Below are positions 57,101 through 62,368 of a DNA stretch of 64,000 nt, piece by piece. Location: assembly GCA_001247695.2 (NCBI GenBank), contig LGRX02034649.1, positions 1-64,000 of the forward strand, in the 5' to 3' direction. Below the pieces are notes generated by a model that had not been told where the DNA came from, did no database searches, and saw nothing but the letters and a program-made list of their open reading frames with translations. Positions within the stretch are counted from its first letter, which is position 1; the number at the start of each line of letters is the position of its first letter. Position numbers and translations under genes: made by a program. This DNA comes from Cymbomonas tetramitiformis (taxonomy: Eukaryota > Chlorophyta > Pyramimonadophyceae > Pyramimonadales > Pyramimonadaceae).

Positions 57101-59812
57101 GGGCCATCCCGTGCCGCCTTCCGCCCTCCTGTACCCTCGCCCCAACCTCCTGCGCCTCGTGTGCCTCCTGCGCCTCCTGCTTCCCCACCTCCTGTGCCCT
57201 CCTATACTTTCCTGTGCCCTCCTGTACCCTCCGCTACCCTCCTGTACCCTCCTGTACCCTCCTGTACCCTCCTCTGCCCTCCTCCGCCCTCCTCCGCCTC
57301 CTGTGCGCCCTGCGCCCTCCTGCGTCCTCCGCTACCACTCCTGTACCCTCCTCCGCCCTCCTCTTCTCTCTCCTGTGCCACCCCTGTGCCCTCCTGTACC
57401 CTCCTGCGCCTCCTGTACCCTCCTCCGCCCTCCTGTACCCTCCTGCACCCTCCTGCTGCCCTCCTGTACCCTCCCAGCTACCCTCCTCCGTTATCCTGCG
57501 TCCTCCTGTGCCCTCCCGCGTCCTCCGCTACCCTCCTCTGTCCTCCTGCGTCCTCCGCTTCCCTCCTCCGCGCTCCTGTACCCTCCTCCCGCCGTCCTGT
57601 TCCCTCCCGCGCCCTCCTGCGCCCTCCTGTATCCTCCGCTACCCTCCTCCGCCATCCTCGCCTCCTCCGCCTCCTGTACCCTCCTCCGCCCTCCTGCATC
57701 CTCCGCTACCCTCCTGTGCCCTCCTCGTCCTCCGCTACCCTCCTCTGCCCTCCTGCGTCCTCCACTACCCTCCTCCGCCCTTCGCCGCCCTCCTGTGTGC
57801 CCTCCTCTGCCGTCGGTTCCTCCCGCGCCCTCCTGTACCCTCCTGCGCCCTCCTGTGCCCTCCTCCGCCGCCCTGTACCCTCCGCTACCCTCCTGTGCCG
57901 TCCTGCACCCTGCCTTCTGGCACCCCAAGCTGCCCCCTGCTTTGCAGCGGGCAGCTCACAAGTGCCACTCACCGCGGTGTGGACGGGGGCATCCGGCAGG
58001 CTCGGATCCCAGCTGCGGATCATGCAAGGTACATGGAGCAGCAGAGCAAGTTGGGGGCGTGGCAGCGCATCCCGGAGGAGAATAGCAGCCCTCATGCCCG
58101 AAGCGCTTCCTTCCGCCGGCGCGTCCTCCCCGATTATGTCGACGTGTACATGGCGGCGGGAAGCTATGTCGAGGTGGCGGAGGACCTCATTCAGGCCAGC
58201 CGCAGCAACCCGCTCGCACCACTGTCCACCAGCACCAGCTCGTACATGGCCTCTCCGGAAGTGAAGGCAAAGCCGCTCTCCACCACCTCCTTCAAGCGAA
58301 GGCGCTACAGCATCACGCGGATGCTCGAGATAATGCACCTGAGCTCTCCGACAGACCAAATTCTCGAGCCAGCGCAGGGGGGGGGGTTGGGACCCAGTAG
58401 CCCGCGGGCAATGGCGATGGTGCCCGCGAATGAGGATGCGCAATCCGTGGAGTGCGCGCCCTGCGAATTGCCCAGTGGGGGCCGGTGGGCGAAGATCAAG
58501 CTACGCACCACGGAGGTGCTGTGGGTGACCCTGTATGAGAAGGACGACCCTGCTGACTACGGGGTGGTATACAAAGTTCCTCTAACATCCCTCGATGACA
58601 GCCAGCAGGCGCGCCACTCGTCCCTCATGCGCCCACGCTCTCCCCCCACCCACCCCTCCCTTTGCTCCCCTTCCACCTCAAGTTCCAAGCGCAAGCCCTC
58701 TTCCTCTGCCTGCAGCCGAAGCCCGCCCACCCTCTGGCTGGAATCATGTTCAAGCTGGCTCTTGCGCACGTGGCACATGGGTGGGACGGCCGTAACAGCA
58801 CCGTATGGTCAAGGAATGGCGAAGAGCACGCGCCCGAGGGCGGGTGTGATGAGGGAGAGGCATTAGGGGCGTGGTGGTGCGATCCCACCGAGTTCCTACG
58901 CAAGCTGTGTATATGGTGTCCCCTGGCAGGGGTTTTCTCTACTCTTGCATATGCCGTAGACTAGGGGCGCTTTCAGTCCCACCATAGTTCTGCTTGCATT
59001 GCTTCCCTGGGGGTGATGGCCGTGGTGACTTTGATTGGCGTAGAGTACAGTCGCTTTACTCGGTATAGAACGTAACAACTATGGTCTTGAGCAGTGTATG
59101 GGCAAGCTAGGGCTTACCGGGTATTGCATGAGCACCATTGGATTGAAGGGTTGATTTGGGGGACCCGGCACACAGATATTCATGCAGTTCTTTGAACCGT
59201 ACGAGCATAGCTTCTTTTTTTTCCATTGTTGGGAGATGCTTCGGCGGCTGTTGCAGACCTCCTTCATCGTGTTAGTAGAGCTTCTGCATGGCGAGGGTAT
59301 CGCTCTGCTCTTCGGGGTTGTTGTGGCCTTCATTGCCATTATGGTGGTGCGTTGCCCCGTCCTTTGATCCTTGATGCAGTATATACCGAATGGCAACCTC
59401 TGTGCTGCAGAGCTTTGTCACCTCAATTTCTCTCACAGCTGGGTTGGTGGCACTGGTGTGGCAGCACCTCCCCTTGTCGCCTTTCAAGAATGACGCGATG
59501 GACCGGCTGCAGCTGATCGTTTTGATAAATCAGTTCATCATCCAGCTCGTCATGTTGCACGGTCAAGATGGCACTTCTGGCTCCGACCTGGGACTCTCGA
59601 TTACCTTAGTGGTAATTCAGGTAGCTCTTATGAGCTATTCCATGACGCTCCTTGGAGCCGCTTTTCGACCTGCGCTGACAAGGATACGATCCCGTGCACA
59701 ATTTTTTGAAAAAAAGTGGAGTAATCGGTTCGGTCTTCGTAAAACATCAGAGGTTTTGCGCTTTGACGGACATCACTGCGAAACAGTTTGTGAAGGACCT
59801 TGCTCAGCATGA
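35864..59812 (+). CDS. Giant multi-exon surface protein: Pmp-like beta-helix plus multi-pass membrane domain
   Basis: One plus-strand gene assembled from at least 17 exons, most joined in phase. Order: signal peptide and Cys-rich modules (exons 1-2), Pro-rich linker and start of a right-handed beta-helix (exon 3), beta-helix of many GGA/GGGV-N turns (exons 4-8), a short beta domain (exon 9), GCC2/GCC3-like Cys-rich segment (exons 9-11), and about eight transmembrane helices (exons 11-17). The ectodomain repeats resemble chlamydial Pmp and other adhesin beta-helices. A large extracellular receptor or adhesin is inferred, ligand unknown. Donors are often GTGCGC or GTGCC. Introns hold minisatellites, and one holds an antisense retrotransposon. 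A one-base deletion in a G6 run at 42338-42343 breaks exon 6 as sequenced. The least certain parts are the end of exon 2 and the exon 15-16 join. Confidence 0.75.
37113..37522 (+). CDS. Exon 2: Cys-rich, PAN-like segment
   Basis: Starts after GGGCTGGCAG and reads CYVPEECPTATKS, a Trp/Cys-rich stretch, then ALCCQYCKRFPNATHTDYW...GWCNC, reminiscent of PAN/apple-type extracellular domains, then a Pro-rich tail. The donor is not resolved. The phase of exon 3 requires two leftover bases, which fits a GTGCAA donor at 37401 or one of the GTAAGG copies in the following array. The right limit given is where the coding pattern fades. Confidence 0.6.
37573..37957 (+). repeat. 29-bp intronic minisatellite carrying GTAAGG donors
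   Basis: About 13 units of GTAAGGGGCTGGGGTTGTGG followed by GGTGTGGTG. Each unit contains a consensus-like 5' splice site. The opposite strand is C-rich and open in several frames (PQPLTTTPHNPSPLPPH runs), which is an artefact of the repeat. Confidence 0.9.
38056..38728 (+). CDS. Exon 3: Cys motif, Pro-rich linker, start of beta-helix
   Basis: Follows acceptor GCTACGACAG. It reads CEIKRCVSVDCFGSEGGNTF, then about 45 residues dominated by Pro, Ser, Leu and Ala (PPSPPSPISPLAPP), the kind of linker found in green-algal wall proteins. The first beta-helix coils follow (GTAVLRGCAVEGNKAASHGG). It ends phase 0 with GAG before GTGCGC. The helix then continues without a break in exon 4 (AENYAGE, then DGGAIYGN). 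Confidence 0.75.
39170..39345 (+). repeat. ~23-bp intronic minisatellite
   Basis: CTCCTGGAGCCCTCTCTGCA plus CCCC, about seven imperfect units, in the intron between exons 3 and 4. The minus strand is purine-rich and open (runs of REGRRGLQEG), not a gene. Confidence 0.85.
39377..39573 (+). CDS. Exon 4: beta-helix coils
   Basis: Acceptor CATTCTTGCAG, donor GTGAGC, with two bases left over that complete AGC with exon 5. Coils include GGAIYGN, NNCLSRGGAVFV and HNFAMAHGGAIYAY, the GGAI/GGAV-plus-Asn rhythm of Pmp-type helices. Confidence 0.8.
39722..39806 (+). repeat. 29-bp intronic minisatellite, 3 copies
   Basis: GCGCTTCGGGGCCACGGCGG plus TCCACGTG, nearly perfect, in intron 4. Confidence 0.85.
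40432..40771 (+). CDS. Exon 5: beta-helix coils
   Basis: Acceptor GGTGTGCAG, donor GTTCGT, ends phase 0. Coils: MANNTAEMRGGAVA, EDNNSGESGGALYS, GDRHGGGVYLY, GNSVGGDGGGVSV. Confidence 0.8.
41384..42499 (+). CDS. Exon 6: long run of beta-helix coils, one frameshift
   Basis: The largest beta-helix exon (about 370 residues, some 15 coils). It runs from acceptor GTCCCGTGCAG to a GTGAGT donor, phase 0 to phase 1. Coils repeat as N-x-A...GGG-(V/L/I) (ENRALQNGGGIH, NSGANGGGLCS, NNRAGDSGGGVSL). At a six-G run (42338-42343) the frame changes: the coil before reads RALGFGG and the coil after reads VYLYTSKLEM. One missing G explains it. This is either an assembly homopolymer error or a real inactivating deletion. 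Confidence 0.75.
42660..43140 (+). repeat. ~41-bp intronic minisatellite
   Basis: About 11 units of GTGACTGGCAGGTGGCTGCG plus ATTGTCTCTGTCGGCGGCTG, with indels, in the intron between exons 6 and 7. Confidence 0.9.
43142..43800 (+). repeat. ~24-25-bp intronic minisatellite
   Basis: About 26 units of TTGATGCCTATTTAGTTCCT plus TCCTC, directly after the 41-bp array in the same intron. It is AT-richer than its surroundings, so it has a separate origin. Confidence 0.9.
43996..44201 (+). CDS. Exon 7: beta-helix coils
   Basis: Acceptor GGGATGGTCAG. The first two bases complete the Gly codon begun in exon 6. Donor GAG then GTGCCT, phase 0. Reads IYLVSSNLGISGGALLSL, then DGSGCSLIRAVARGQGGQVYLM. Confidence 0.75.
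44618..45344 (+). CDS. Exon 8: end of beta-helix
   Basis: Acceptor GGGTGTCAG (or GGCCAG, 15 bp later). Coils include GLGGGGLVV, GSNGGGLLMQ, EGHGGAIML and RGAAVA. Several N-glycosylation sequons follow, then a non-repetitive end with CVDCWHKPND. The only junction that joins smoothly to exon 9 uses a GC donor (TTTG then GCACGC at 45345), giving RAFDFYGN across the splice. That reading is inferred. Confidence 0.7.
45411..45652 (+). repeat. 26-bp intronic minisatellite, left part
   Basis: About nine units of GCGCGAGGCCCCGCATGCTG plus ACACGT with single-base variants. It is interrupted after ...ACACGTGCGCG by the retrotransposon and resumes in register at 53612. Confidence 0.9.
45653..45812 (-). 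repeat. Split repeat B2 (element 2)
   Basis: 160 bp identical by eye to B1 at 46137-46296. On the plus strand it begins TTTTTCTGCCGATGCATG. It forms the 3' terminus of the element. Confidence 0.9.
45830..46136 (-). repeat. Split repeat A2 (element 2)
   Basis: 307 bp identical by eye to A1 at 53305-53611. It abuts B1 without a gap, the joint expected in a circular intermediate. It contains the inverted repeat GATCTGA/TCAGATC. Confidence 0.9.
46137..46296 (-). repeat. Split repeat B1 (element 2)
   Basis: 160-bp partner of B2, about 440 bp downstream of the recombinase stop. Confidence 0.9.
46734..48142 (-). CDS. Tyrosine recombinase of element 2, one frameshift
   Basis: The upstream frame (48142-47087) holds a core-binding region (STSAIQRRGVRDFRDFLVQF) and the first catalytic Arg (FGCLRPGAVRCLRV). 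The downstream frame (to 46734) holds PLRFYIPNNVPALG, the second Arg (GGGSPRKSLGQWL), Trp (GGWYTPKVAMDLY) and the probable nucleophile Tyr in DLYF. The shift falls at a C6 run on the coding strand (plus 47159-47164). One extra C would make the frame continuous. Its beginning overlaps the end of the RT gene (47820-48142), so the true start is uncertain. It could be a sequencing error, a real lesion or programmed -1 shifting. Confidence 0.8.
47820..50645 (-). CDS. pol: Reverse transcriptase-RNase H of element 2
   Basis: 941 residues from ATG 50645. A linker of about 90 residues and an uncharacterised region come first. The RT has motif A (GGWDLSDAFW), motif B (MFGFSDAPKH) and motif C (GIFVDDGHS). 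DIRS-type RNase H follows, with TMDASGWQGG, the Glu in REASTAASAAELL, FRSDNSTT and NGLSDGLSR, so all four acidic positions look present. The C-terminal tail (VYANPDFDLIR, FVLPVW) matches the Dam-like tail of DIRS polyproteins, with NPDF in place of NPPF. It lies 33 nt after the Gag-like stop and overlaps the recombinase frame at its end. There is no N-terminal RNase H, unlike element 1. Confidence 0.85.
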   Translation of the reverse strand: MVAFPEQSVQVPAPLIEPSDGSVSGRDSVCLDTQPAPPTSTTPTAVLCSTQQPVNASEAPALVELSTARSLHTLLLKELIYWYGTPQGCPVPTGTLTFEPYTDSAQVVKRQLLAIGPRLYSGCTLTPDEYAFRERLQWTRLRAFGARHTYLVVYTADGYHRLLVLKVPPRKFSSPKARQQHASRQMTYHDTGDGLYAPGVRYTEALYDWFLPSEEPLRQACREGHRMHFVAKPARFKRDNHPTCYEHSDRSEADLVRSAERGVLEGPLHYEPWCTTQIGSLYCPVKDKFRNIWNARTSRVNEAMAPAPAVYDYLEPVLSLQRPGCLQGGWDLSDAFWNNPRWQPHCDYMGVQFPVSKSFYRARYDMFGFSDAPKHQADMAQVFKRVLNGTVHADGRSACTGIFVDDGHSIYDSDLGKAESDRRAFAEIDQMALLGVQASERKTFLPALVKEYVGREIHSDSQTVTLSRSRAEKYSAAVWELLRKYPPGSQVPRRELASVVGKLQFVAPLIVGGQNMLAPVYADRDAFVNPLVALTPAKLQWAETVMVHLSDVARGELARFVDHMNGKPSRHYYLYEGKPEVSGLWLGQHSGTREYLTEHWQTPEGISAPTMDASGWQGGIALRDWRHILSFPPDQCAPHKSSNFREASTAASAAELLGPDHRGERLLFRSDNSTTVSLVNKQGTMAPALWEVGERIFAAARLYDLDLACEHIPGVENGLSDGLSRYVRRRDYSDWQYRRDEFLSVQSVLPRPFTLDGGADPVGTNAHLPRYCSEVDSFFARELAGEHVYANPDFDLIRAYLLHFLQCQRGSPGDTAGTFVLPVWDTYDWWHLVKGGRVLRYYPPRTELFTTPAWEHFARLDGTYGFGAERTFRGPTRWPVVVIHFPSLLPSRGSSRGAAGAAVPGHRGPWGGVPVLSGDARRDRVLLSTMHPTSVQGVLRC
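50679..53279 (-). CDS. gag: Gag-like protein of element 2 with PHD-like finger
   Basis: 866 residues from ATG 53279 to TGA 50679. The N-terminal third contains Cys/His pairs (about residues 190-245: C-x4-C-x9-C-x2-C-x4-H-x2-C-x21-C-x2-C, including FVRCRVCAAVIHKGC and LICTDC) matching the spacing of a PHD finger. The middle is low-complexity Ser/Pro/Ala. The C-terminal third is helical (RFLNWCRRRCEDWERI), with a final Cys/His-rich end (CPLCGSAEHSYYAGHY). Position and the last motif suggest the element's Gag. The PHD-like module would bind protein or histone tails if functional, which is inference. It starts 26 nt inside A1. Confidence 0.75.
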   Translation of the reverse strand: MPLSPPSTGIFTDSASQLDLSRLEQKLSGYELTAPADPNLVGCILHFASHVDTVVAYARRGEPCEASLVQAFATMMSQVSVGSESRALIDVEAPLIPSIIEEILSFAYGQRLSQLRGTGNLAGCPGRVAYGFCGVTEPFEQYTTKPDSSAYGTCGQKVCRINKVSTHMVHRTQHRLRQNSCFFRSNLPYCQAISCEDSAPSFVRCRVCAAVIHKGCLDEFFDVGNYAFVRGDASHLICTDCFLPFPELFMTYLSARKLQEDVAYLVVLPFHVTLPTHQAYCRLLETYSEFDGPALAFMGDYDELADGDFISTTNSATPMTLAPEQRHLVDMRTQLLGTLSRTRSRADGLSGGSRGASEADSEIVFPQGSPVRAELLAQLSAARSGSLPVPPSVPVPLALTAPVHVAPAVSAELPRDVSAKYVPPAFRTSGISLPLTSSPSIPPGLGESTVVPVARVEPPPELGDMRIVAERESALGRFGSSGIHAQPGHVTAPSIQPISVTTAAAIPTPSATLVPAPLASAPGGNTPTFEELMHATVTAHGLGDLVSGAIDGLTLRDPASPSYPGREMLENYSGNSTDAASKRQMQRLMQSDTLGASTDLQYTPLQERGGDLVQEGASLRVKDKLQFPRADRFLNWCRRRCEDWERIRSSGLGVFAYSSDPDSPFKSHYRTAVLIVSRYEFLMELVDYVRSEMPNVPFDATYVLVTSYYVTARWTKQPFSRALKEDRDLVRMGSEALTTVSARRENLRRLVMETFPTMAFQRVLVRMGLLGNSVAPGAGLFPVPPQPSEQLPQSPVIPDVPPEASRPCPLCGSAEHSYYAGHYTHTGPITRACNRVKKVDGVKKKCVKKHAFSGPLMSPCEYTGDY
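53305..53611 (-). repeat. Split repeat A1 (element 2)
   Basis: 307 bp identical by eye to A2, forming the 5' terminus on the minus strand (begins GTTTAGCTATAAG). Confidence 0.9.
53612..53693 (+). repeat. 26-bp intronic minisatellite, right part
   Basis: About three units continuing the array from 45652 in register after the element. Confidence 0.9.
53718..54003 (+). CDS. Exon 9: beta domain and start of Cys-rich segment
   Basis: Acceptor GGGACTGAACAG; its first two bases complete the Asp codon from exon 8. Reads DFYGNIANLPMPGGVSI, HGADFTNLVVSGEAG and LYCQPCEAGTIKFT. Donor GTGATC, phase 0. Confidence 0.7.
54485..54619 (+). CDS. Exon 10: GCC2/GCC3-like Cys-rich segment
   Basis: Acceptor GCTCCCTTCAG, donor GTGCGC, 45 codons, phase 0 both ends. 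Reads NDSTACSRCVNGLHCPGG, NGYWLAP and CEPSDVEC, the pattern of ephrin-receptor-like GCC2/GCC3 repeats before the membrane domain. Confidence 0.85.
55163..55564 (+). CDS. Exon 11: Cys-rich end and first membrane helix
   Basis: Acceptor GGTGCTGCAG, donor GTGCCG, 134 codons, phase 0. Cys-rich: YKCDIEEACSG, LCGGNIPPVCGTGY, DDGCQSCPPKW. A membrane helix follows at once (LYAVTTVLLVLLVGLVVGLA), then an acidic cytoplasmic stretch. Confidence 0.85.
55726..56004 (+). CDS. Exon 12: membrane-domain loop and helix
   Basis: Acceptor TTGGCGCAG, donor GTGAGG, 93 codons, phase 0. Contains LGILFTKEIIPAGLLQL, SIQ/SFIQLDF-type juxtamembrane sequence and a helix ALSLPFVIVGVTVCFHAV followed by basic residues. Confidence 0.8.
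56249..56353 (+). CDS. Exon 13: membrane helix
   Basis: 35 codons between acceptor CGCGCCAG and donor GTGCAT, phase 0. Reads VTNLAWQSHDL, then the hydrophobic ACVGVAFFFLNLI. Confidence 0.7.
56559..56759 (+). CDS. Exon 14: membrane helix
   Basis: Acceptor CTCCTGCAG, donor GTACCG, 67 codons, phase 0. Reads LHCKGYFYNS, YLDLSLECDTEDWH, then the helix MLVPTFIMIVCFVFGFPLYI. Confidence 0.8.
56772..57930 (+). repeat. Pyrimidine-rich intronic minisatellite (~1.16 kb)
   Basis: Many short units such as CCCTCCTGTACCCTCCTGCG and TCCTCCGCTACCCTCCTCCG, almost free of A and poor in G on the plus strand. All plus-strand frames are open (Pro/Ser/Cys/Leu-rich), and minus frames give Gly/Arg/Glu runs. None is a gene. 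It occupies intron 14. Confidence 0.9.
58000..58615 (+). CDS. Exon 15: cytoplasmic loop
   Basis: Acceptor GCATCCGGCAG, phase 0 with exon 14. The frame reads ARIPAADHARYMEQQSK, then a charged, Ser-rich loop (YVDVYMAAGSYVEVAEDL, FKRRRYSITRMLEIM, AKIKLRTTEVLWVTLYEKDD). The donor and the join to exon 16 are unresolved. A further open segment at about 58723-58960 after CTGCCTGCAG could be another exon. Confidence 0.65.
59188..59343 (+). CDS. Exon 16: membrane helices
   Basis: Acceptor ATTCATGCAG, 52 codons, phase 0. Reads FFEPYEHSFFFFHCWEMLRRLL, then two hydrophobic stretches (QTSFIVLVELL and ALLFGVVVAFIAIM). The PY...E-MLRRLL pattern is typical of the C-terminal membrane domain of this kind of algal surface protein, as I remember the family. 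Confidence 0.8.
59411..59812 (+). CDS. Exon 17: last membrane helices and stop
   Basis: Acceptor GTGCTGCAG, phase 0, 133 codons to TGA at 59810-59812. Helices: SFVTSISLTAGLVALVW, LQLIVLINQFIIQLVML and LGLSITLVVIQVALMSY, then a basic tail. The frame before the acceptor (from ATG 59390) is also open. Confidence 0.8.
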   Translation, partial: SFVTSISLTAGLVALVWQHLPLSPFKNDAMDRLQLIVLINQFIIQLVMLHGQDGTSGSDLGLSITLVVIQVALMSYSMTLLGAAFRPALTRIRSRAQFFEKKWSNRFGLRKTSEVLRFDGHHCETVCEGPCSA

Positions 59813-61100
59813 ATGGAACATGCGCATGTGTTACCGTGATAGTGACATGGATAACCGCAGGAGGTATCCTCCATAATATATTGGTTAGATCCTGGATCGT
59901 CGCATAGTTTGGTAGTACCCCATCGAGCCGTGAAAAGCGCCGCATATGTATGTGACGTGTTAGTCATGTACATGTAAGTCGTGGTCCGTGTTTACTATCG
60001 GATGCCTCGTTCGTTGGTACATGCCAGTGCTTTGTAGTAAGACAGAGTGTATTTAAATCAGCACGACCTCAATCAGCATTGATATGCCATTGTACTGATG
60101 CATAGCTTTCTAATATACTTATAAAAATGAGAATTATAAATCAACCCTGGCTTAATATTCTAATAATATACTTATAAATGTAATAATAATATTTGGTTTC
60201 TTAGTTTCGCATGCGGCATCGATATGCAGCCCATCTCAGCCCATCCCCGTCATAATGAATAAAATGAATACAATCGGTTTGTGTGTGATAGGCATAGCTG
60301 GTCAGTTCGTTCGTAGTCATAAAGCGCACGTGTTGTGTAGCCTGTAATATGATGGTGATAAAGTACAATTGTATATTTTGTAGCCATAATGCGCCGATGC
60401 CGCGTAGCATATTATGACAGCGCGTTGAATATCGACATCTAAATGTTTTCGTCGTGTTATAGGAGCTATTCGATCGTGCATGGATAATGTACATTGGGCG
60501 ATTCGTAGCAACCAATGTTGTTCGTTAAGGTCGCCATGAGCTGATGCGGTGCAATGAGATGTGATGTAAGCATCAACGAGAAGCATTCATGCACGATCGA
60601 TGACGGCCATTCTCCAATCGGACAGTATAATTAGGTCATTCCTAATTATGACTGCAGGGTCGGAGATTGCTTGCGGTGACATATCGATCCGCGGATAAGC
60701 CTGTTGCCGATATGAAAGGAGCGAGACCGCTTAGCATTTGCTACTACACGGGTCATGAGCAAACTACAGTCCAAATGCATTTAAAACTCCACCAGAAAAT
60801 ACTTTGGATGTGCGGGTTGTTCCTTTTGCTTCGCAGCGTGGCTGCTATTCGTGAACGCGTGCTCAGCACAGCATTCTATCCTTGACCAGCATCCACTGTT
60901 ATAAATGCTATGTTCGCGCCCGCAGCCTTCACCCAATTTGTTTGTGATATTCATTGCGGATGCGACCTTCCCGTTATTGACTTTGGTCGTGTATGTTTAG
61001 AGTTTCGGTTCCGCGTTTGCATTGAATTTGTATAGCTGCGCAAAGCTCGGGCCTGCCCGTCACCAGTGGGTGGAGTATGCCCGGTATGTCCATCTTCAAT
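59813..61100. other. Gene-free stretch
   Basis: AT-rich DNA downstream of the large gene with TAATATACTTATAA repeats near 60.1 kb. I see no gene, RNA or mobile element here. Confidence 0.5.
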
Positions 61101-61647
61101 ATCAAACAGCAGATGTTGAAGATATGTGTGCGTGGAGACACTGAAGCCATGGCGTGTTAGGGCGGTATAGCCAACTGGTGTGCATGATGACAGCAGTGAG
61201 GCTCATTGTATATCTGTAGGAGTCTCCACTCTTGCTTTTCTCTTCTTTACGGTTTCGGACTTATTCTATCTACACTTATTAAACGACCGCACGAGGTATG
61301 ATTACGATTGGTCAACTATCGGACTTCGGTTTCGTAAATCCTTCTAGTTATGCTTTTGCTTTCAAGTGCATGCTTTCAATACACAATATACAGCAGTTAC
61401 GGCTCTTTACTTTTCATGTTACAATTCTCAGTTCAGTTCTCATCTCCGAAACTGGTTACACTTAGAGTTCTTATGCAAGGCTCATGAACTCTTTCCATAA
61501 CTCTACTGTACTGAGTACTCCGTACAACAGGCTAGGCACCTCACATCAACATCATTCTGATCGGTCCTACTGTACTCCGTACTGAGTACTCTTGCGTTTT
61601 ATACTTAGCCGTTTTTCTTGCTCTTGTGCTTGCCTCCTAGCACAACT

Positions 61648-61658
61648 CCCCCCCCCCC
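61648..61658 (-). other. Polypurine tract (plus-strand primer site)
   Basis: Eleven consecutive G on the minus strand, directly upstream of the probable 3' LTR start. This is the position and composition of a retroelement polypurine tract. Confidence 0.6.
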
Positions 61659-62029
61659 TTAGGGAAGGTCACGTCCACGCTGACCACGTCGGACCAGTAA
61701 AGTTTTTATACAGATCTTCTACTGTTGCTCAGAATGATTATACAGGTCTCAGCCGCCTGTTGTCTGGGATGACATTACACTTCCCAAGACACACCGCAAT
61801 AAGGAGATCAACCTCTTAAGCACAAGGGTCGGCCTCTCACCGGTCTGCCATCTGCACTACCAGGCTCCCCCAAGGCTCGAGGTCTCACATCCATTACCAC
61901 GCTCAAGGTTTTAAACCTTCCAACACAGTACACTTACAGGGGATGACAATAGGTTTGCCAATTACCTGACAGTTCTCGGGATGCCGGCCCGGAGGAAAGG
62001 TTTTAAACCTTCACCGCCTCCTCGGAGTG

Positions 62030-62350
62030 CGTAGAGCTTTTACCCAGATCTCCAACTGCTGCCCGGTCGTGCCAGGTCCGGAGCCAATGCTCTCGTGAAA
62101 TGGATTATACAGATTTCCACCTGTTGCCTGGTCGCACCGAGGCTAGAGCCACTGCTCGGTTGGATAGATTATCCAGGTTCTCACCTGCCGCCTGGTCATA
62201 CCGAGGCTTAGAGCCACTGCTCAAATGGATTATACAGATTTCCACCTGTTGCCTGGCTGTGCCGAGGCTAGAGCCACTGCTCTCTCGGATGGATTACCCA
62301 GGTTCTCACCTGCCGCCTGGTCTCGCCAAGGCTGGAGCCACCGCTCTTCC
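62030..62350 (-). repeat. ~62-bp tandem repeats between methyltransferase stop and LTR
   Basis: About five units containing, on the plus strand, GATTATACAGATTTCCACCT, GTTGCCTGGTC and GAGGCTAGAGCCACTGCTC. The units alternate between a TTTCCACCTGTTGCC type and a TTCTCACCTGCCGCC type. They lie in the 3' untranslated part of the element; function unknown. Confidence 0.85.
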
Positions 62351-62368
62351 CGACGCTCCCCAACGCTC

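Noticed and set aside
56448..58085. Plus-strand 500+-codon Pro/Ser/Cys-rich frames and minus-strand Gly/Arg/Glu-rich frames
   Set aside because: Artefact of the pyrimidine-rich intron array. The only coding parts are the flanking exons at 56559-56759 and from 58000.
35864..59812. Bacterial (chlamydial) Pmp gene or contamination
   Set aside because: The Pmp-like coils are interrupted by phase-consistent introns and joined to eukaryotic Cys-rich and multi-pass membrane segments, so this is a nuclear eukaryotic gene.
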